Assembly: GCA_029582155.1 (NCBI GenBank)
Contig: CM055900.1
Coordinates: forward strand, 47,752,236-47,816,235
DNA from: Panopea generosa
Lineage: Eukaryota; Mollusca; Bivalvia; Adapedonta; Hiatellidae
Length of the DNA: 64,000 nt
Direction of reading: 5' to 3'
Of this stretch, positions 60,216 to 64,000 are shown piece after piece (positions within the stretch are counted from its first letter, which is position 1; each line of letters starts with the position of its first letter). The notes under the pieces are model-generated. The model saw nothing but the letters and a program-made list of their open reading frames with translations, made no database searches and had not been told where the DNA came from. Both the position numbers and the translations under genes were made by a program.

Positions 60216-60539
60216 ATCTTCTTCTCACAATATTGTTCCATGTGCATAAACAAGCTTTTGTTTAAAGTAACTTGTTACTGTATGTTTCTGACGACTTGTT
60301 TGTGTAACATTGTTAATAAAATGCAAGGGTAATATATTCAATGTAAATTACAAAAGGAATATGTATTAAACAAAATACAAGAAATACAAGAAGTGTATTG
60401 AAACACCAATACCACAGGCTCATGTTCGGATCATGTATCTGATGTACAGCACGTTTATTTGATTTAGTTTGAAACTGTGGGAGCATGGTTGTTATTCCTA
60501 AGCGTAATATAAAAAATAAGGACAAGAGACCCAAAAGGA

Positions 60540-61170
60540 CCTGAATGATCTACTGGTAACAGATGCTACATGTAAAATGTATAAGGTCTAGACCTTAAAT
60601 TTTCAGAAAATGTGCTTATAAGCCCTGTGGCGGGGGCATATGTGGTCGAATGACGCTGGTTTAAAGTTTCTTCCAATATCTTGTAGTTATATAACTATTG
60701 TGCAAGTTTAGTTTAGATTCAATAAAAAAATCAATGAACTATCGCGTCTACAACATTTTCCCTATATAACTCTATGTAAAACAAGGACCCCTTTGGCAGC
60801 CCCAAATTTAAACCCAGGGACCGACTTCAACAAATATTTTAGGAGACCCCATGCAATGCTACATGTACAATATCTAGGGTCTAGACCTTGAACTTTCAGA
60901 GAAAATGTTTTTAAAGTTTCAATTAAAAAGTGCTTATAAGATCTGTGGCGGGGGCATTTGTAGTCGAATGACGCGGGTTCAAAAACTCGACCGAGATCCT
61001 ACAGTTATATAACTTCTGTGCAAGTTTGGTTAAGATTCAATAAAAATTAAAGTGCTATCGCGTTTATAAGAAAAAAGTTAACGAACGGACTGACGTCGGG
61101 TAACGGACGGACGACGGACAGCGGACAATTTACCATGACATAAGCCCTGCTGGCCTTTGGCAAGTAAAGC
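60540..61170 (+). repeat. About 320-bp repeat unit, two tandem copies
   Basis: GTGCTTATAAG(C/A)(C/T)CTGTGGC, then GGGGGCAT(A/T)TGT(G/A)GTCGAATGACG occurs at 60611 and about 318 bases later at 60930. Each is followed by AGTTATATAACT, GTGCAAGTTT and GATTCAATAAAAA. The second ends with ACGGACGGACGACGGACAGC. No coding sequence. The same unit occurs at 62280-63040. Confidence 0.75.
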
Positions 61171-61179
61171 TAAAACAAC

Positions 61180-62270
61180 ACCATTTGTTTTGTATATTTA
61201 ATATTATTAAGGCTGAATGTATCATAGATATATTTTGTAACCAATGCAATATTGAGAATCGCCTAAACGGACATAGAGGAAAGTAATAACAAGAACAAGA
61301 CCAATCAAAGACGCATTTATTCTTTACAAACCTTTTATGTTTAATCTACAAATTTTGTGTAAAAAATATATTGCAAAAATGGTAAAACTTCGATGACTCG
61401 AACCCAAAGGAACTGAACAAAATAGTGCGAGTTAAGGGTTGTTTTACCCAGTATTATTCAACACCATACCATACATGTGTGTATATATATCGAAATAGGA
61501 AATCGGTTGGGACCAGATAAGTGGCTCCCGTTAGATGTGTTGTTCCAGCCATCCGTGTTCAAGCCAACAAAGTTCTACCGTGCTTATCATATATAATTCA
61601 TTGACACTATATACACTAATATGCCAGACAGAAGATAGACAACAAAAGTGACGTTACATATTTTTCTTTTTTTTTTCTCCATTCCATGTATACTTACTAA
61701 AGCATACACAATTAAAGTGATGAATTGACGTTTGGAATAAATCTTATAATAACGAAATTAAATCAGAGACACATATAGAAATGTCGAATGTAAACTGCAT
61801 TTAGCACTAATCCATAAGACCTATTCATATTTAATGATTCTAAATTACACATGCTTGTGTGATCTCATAAGTAATTTAAGCAATTATTTTGACTTCATGT
61901 GTATTTGGCATGAGTGAGCGTACTAGCTATATTCATAAACTAATTCTAGCATACAGATTAGTGGCATTTTCACATGGCACGGTAATACATACGAAAAGAA
62001 GATCTACATTGCACCTGTGAATAATTGTCATTTAACTACAACGTTTTTTTAAATCTATGTTTCGATCGAATTATAAAGATCTACCATTCGAATAAATCAA
62101 TATATAAATAGATAATGCAATATAACACGCATTCAAACATAATTACATATAGTTTTCATGTTTACTGTCTAAATATAAACTTATGTTGATACATCTGCTA
62201 AACATTCACTTCATACATATCTCTGACTTTCAAATAACTGTTTTTCAAACGAAAACAAGAGGTCATGGAG
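61180..62270. other. AT-rich stretch without a recognised gene
   Basis: Only short chance frames, with no tandem repeat or SINE head noticed. Confidence 0.4.
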
Positions 62271-62279
62271 ACCTGAATC

Positions 62280-63040
62280 ACTCTATTGACACCAAATGAA
62301 CAGATGGGACTTTTCAGAGGAAGTATTTGTTTTATGTTTGCCTAATATTGTGCTTATAAGCCCTGGTGTAACCCAATGTGTCGCCCAAACATTTTACGAC
62401 TTTCAAACACCTTTCAGAATACCACCAAGCAAACAATACATGTAAAATATCTAAGGTCAAGAACTTTTATAAAATGTATCCCTTAAATGTAATTACATAT
62501 ATAATATATATGTAGAGGGTGGGGGTGGCCGAATTAGACAGATTCATAAAATTGGCAGAGATCTTGTGCTTATATAATTGCCGTGCAAGTTTACTTAAGA
62601 TTAAATGATGATGGTATCACGATCAGGAGAACATTTTAATGATTGTTCTCTATATAACTATATAAAACATTGCCCTGTGGTGGTCCAAATTTGACACCAG
62701 AGACTCCAATTCAATACACCTTTTAGGTGACAACAATGCATTGCTAAAATATTTACAGTATTGGCCTTAATCTGTCAGAGAAAATGTTTTTTAAATTTTC
62801 GTTTAACATGTTATTTTAAGCACTGCACTGGGAAAATGTGTGGTCGAATCATGCTCGTTTAATCAAGATATTATTATTGTATAACTTATGTGCATTTTTT
62901 GCGCAACATTTCAATCAAACATGATGATGCTATTATGACTACAACATTTTCCCTGTACAACTTTTACGTGAAATAGTGACCCATGTGGGAGTCCAAAATT
63001 TGAATCCGACTTTAACAACTCTTTTAGGGGACAATCATAT
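62280..63040 (+). repeat. About 320-bp repeat unit, more diverged tandem copies
   Basis: Same landmarks as 60540-61170: GTGCTTATAAGCCCTG, GTGCAAGTTTA, CTATATAACTATATAAAAC, GTCAGAGAAAATGTTTTT, TGTGTGGTCGAATCATG and ACAACATTTTCCCTGTA. This represents two to three units. Confidence 0.65.
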
Positions 63041-63124
63041 ATTTTATTTGTTAATGTTTCGAGTAAACTGAACAAATGATATTAATTTATATGAACTGTT
63101 ACATTCTGATATAAACACAACTAA

Positions 63125-63230
63125 GTAGTAAACCCCCTTGTCCAAAAGTAGTAAACCCCCTTGTCTAAAAGTAGTAAACCCCCGAGTCCAAAAGTAGTAA
63201 ACCCCCGAGTCCAAAAGTAGTACAGTGGCA
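63125..63230 (+). repeat. 23-bp minisatellite
   Basis: Four to five units of AAAAGTAGTAAACCCCC(T/G)(T/A)GTCC. The first two share TTGTC and the later ones GAGTC. Confidence 0.95.
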
Positions 63231-63239
63231 GATCATCAC

Positions 63240-63640
63240 TGTATATAAACGTTGATAGTCAAATGAAGAATACATTTATTGCATACACATTTTGTACATT
63301 TATATTTCATCACATTGTTGAATCACAAAGCAAACTTTAACTCATTGCATAGCAAAACAATGCCAGCACGCGACATCCCAATGACTTTAATGCGTTGATT
63401 TTCAGTAAGTCTCCCCATGAATCAGTATTGTTTTTAAATCGTTTTAAAGTGTACTTCTTTTTGCTGGTGAGCAGTCTTTACAGCAACAGTTCAATTTGAC
63501 GTGTCCATTGTTGTCCTTGAGCTAAACGAATATTTCACGAAACAATGTTGTGTTTTCCAAACCATTCAATCTGTTTTTAAGCCCATCATGAAATAAGTTT
63601 AAAAATAAAAATATATTCTTTCTTTTTCCTTTCGTTGTAT
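63240..63640 (+). repeat. Dispersed repeat, partner of 59015-59235
   Basis: Same orientation as the copy in carboxypeptidase intron 7 but with about 200 bases more in the middle. It reaches close to the presumed polyadenylation signal of the minus-strand gene at the edge. Confidence 0.55.
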
Positions 63641-63692
63641 GTTGTTTTATTTGAAATATAAATATACGAAGAAACGTCCCATACGACAACAA

Positions 63693-64000
63693 TCAGCAGT
63701 TCCCCCTGACAGAAGACTGCAGCTCGGCTCTGACTAAAGTTTGATCTAAATAAAAAAATAAAAGCTAATTAATTAATTTGCATAGTACAAATTCCCAATT
63801 TACCATCAACTCAAATATATATACCAATAGTTTGATATTTACGTGACATTACTTTGCCAAGAAACTACTTCAGAAAACCATTAAGTGTCATTTTTCTACA
63901 TAATTCTTCAGTTTAAACTTAATGCAATACTTACCATTTGTACATTCAAATGGTTGTTGTGCAGTCGTTGTCACACCTCGATTATACCCATTAAAGAAGG
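63693..64000 (-). CDS. Probable last two exons of a minus-strand gene, cut by the window edge
   Basis: Read on the minus strand, 64000-63935 is open as FFNGYNRGVTTTAQQPFECT plus Asn. It ends in a strong donor AATG|GTAAGT. An acceptor (ACTTTAG) precedes 63733-63693, which joins in the correct phase and encodes VRAELQSSVRGNC and a TGA stop. AATAAA follows on the same strand at about 63651-63646. The residues are polar, with a Cys in PFECTN recalling the start of a chitin-binding (peritrophin-type) domain. That is weak, because only one of its cysteines is in view. The gene continues beyond the window. Confidence 0.4.

Overview
This is a 64 kb, AT-rich, intron-bearing window of animal nuclear DNA. 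A bivalve mollusc is the most likely source. The evidence is a pair of coiled-coil/C1q-domain genes of the kind expanded in bivalves, an M14A carboxypeptidase with many short exons, and heavy loads of tRNA-derived SINEs, 5'-truncated LINEs, cut-and-paste transposon remnants and long minisatellites. The species assignment is inference. Most short reading frames in the window are chance frames or minisatellite read-through, and they are not annotated.

Layout. 1-12.9 kb: two arms of a large diverged inverted repeat (about 1-2400 and 8330-12886). Between them lie a decayed mobile-element gene and a SINE split by a LINE. 14.9-17.0 kb: C1q gene 1 (two exons). 18.5-19.7 kb: a THAP-domain gene remnant. 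20.27-20.6 kb: an orphan C1q 3' end next to a SINE. 22.9-26.65 kb: a 39/42-bp minisatellite open in frame on both strands. 29.2-30.5 kb: two more minisatellites. 33.85-36.8 kb: a TTAA-flanked, Kolobok-like DNA transposon with a Cys-rich P2X7-tail-like ORF and promoter-like inverted ends. 37.0-39.8 kb: C1q gene 2, same architecture as gene 1. 41.8-47.3 kb: a MITE, SINEs and a mosaic pentanucleotide array. 47.5-59.94 kb: a secreted carboxypeptidase A-like gene with nine recognisable exons. Its introns hold a 3.2 kb minisatellite, a PIF/Harbinger remnant, a 27-bp minisatellite and a LINE. 60-64 kb: dispersed repeats and, at the right edge, the probable last two exons of another gene on the minus strand.

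Gene content. The two C1q genes encode secreted proteins (signal peptide, one Cys, long coiled coil, C-terminal C1q head) and are tandem paralogues about 22 kb apart. Such proteins usually act as soluble recognition lectins in bivalve haemolymph and mucus. The carboxypeptidase is a digestive-type procarboxypeptidase with A-type specificity. As it stands in this sequence it lacks the exon that should hold Arg127/Asn144/Arg145 and carries a 10-bp tandem duplication that shifts the frame. It is therefore either a young pseudogene or misassembled here. Two of its introns use GC rather than GT donors.

I did not find a clear new multi-gene system. The observations most worth checking are the carboxypeptidase lesions and GC-AG introns, the TTAA transposon whose two ends carry the same CRE/ETS-like promoter block in inverted orientation, the inverted repeat, and the two-strand-open minisatellite.
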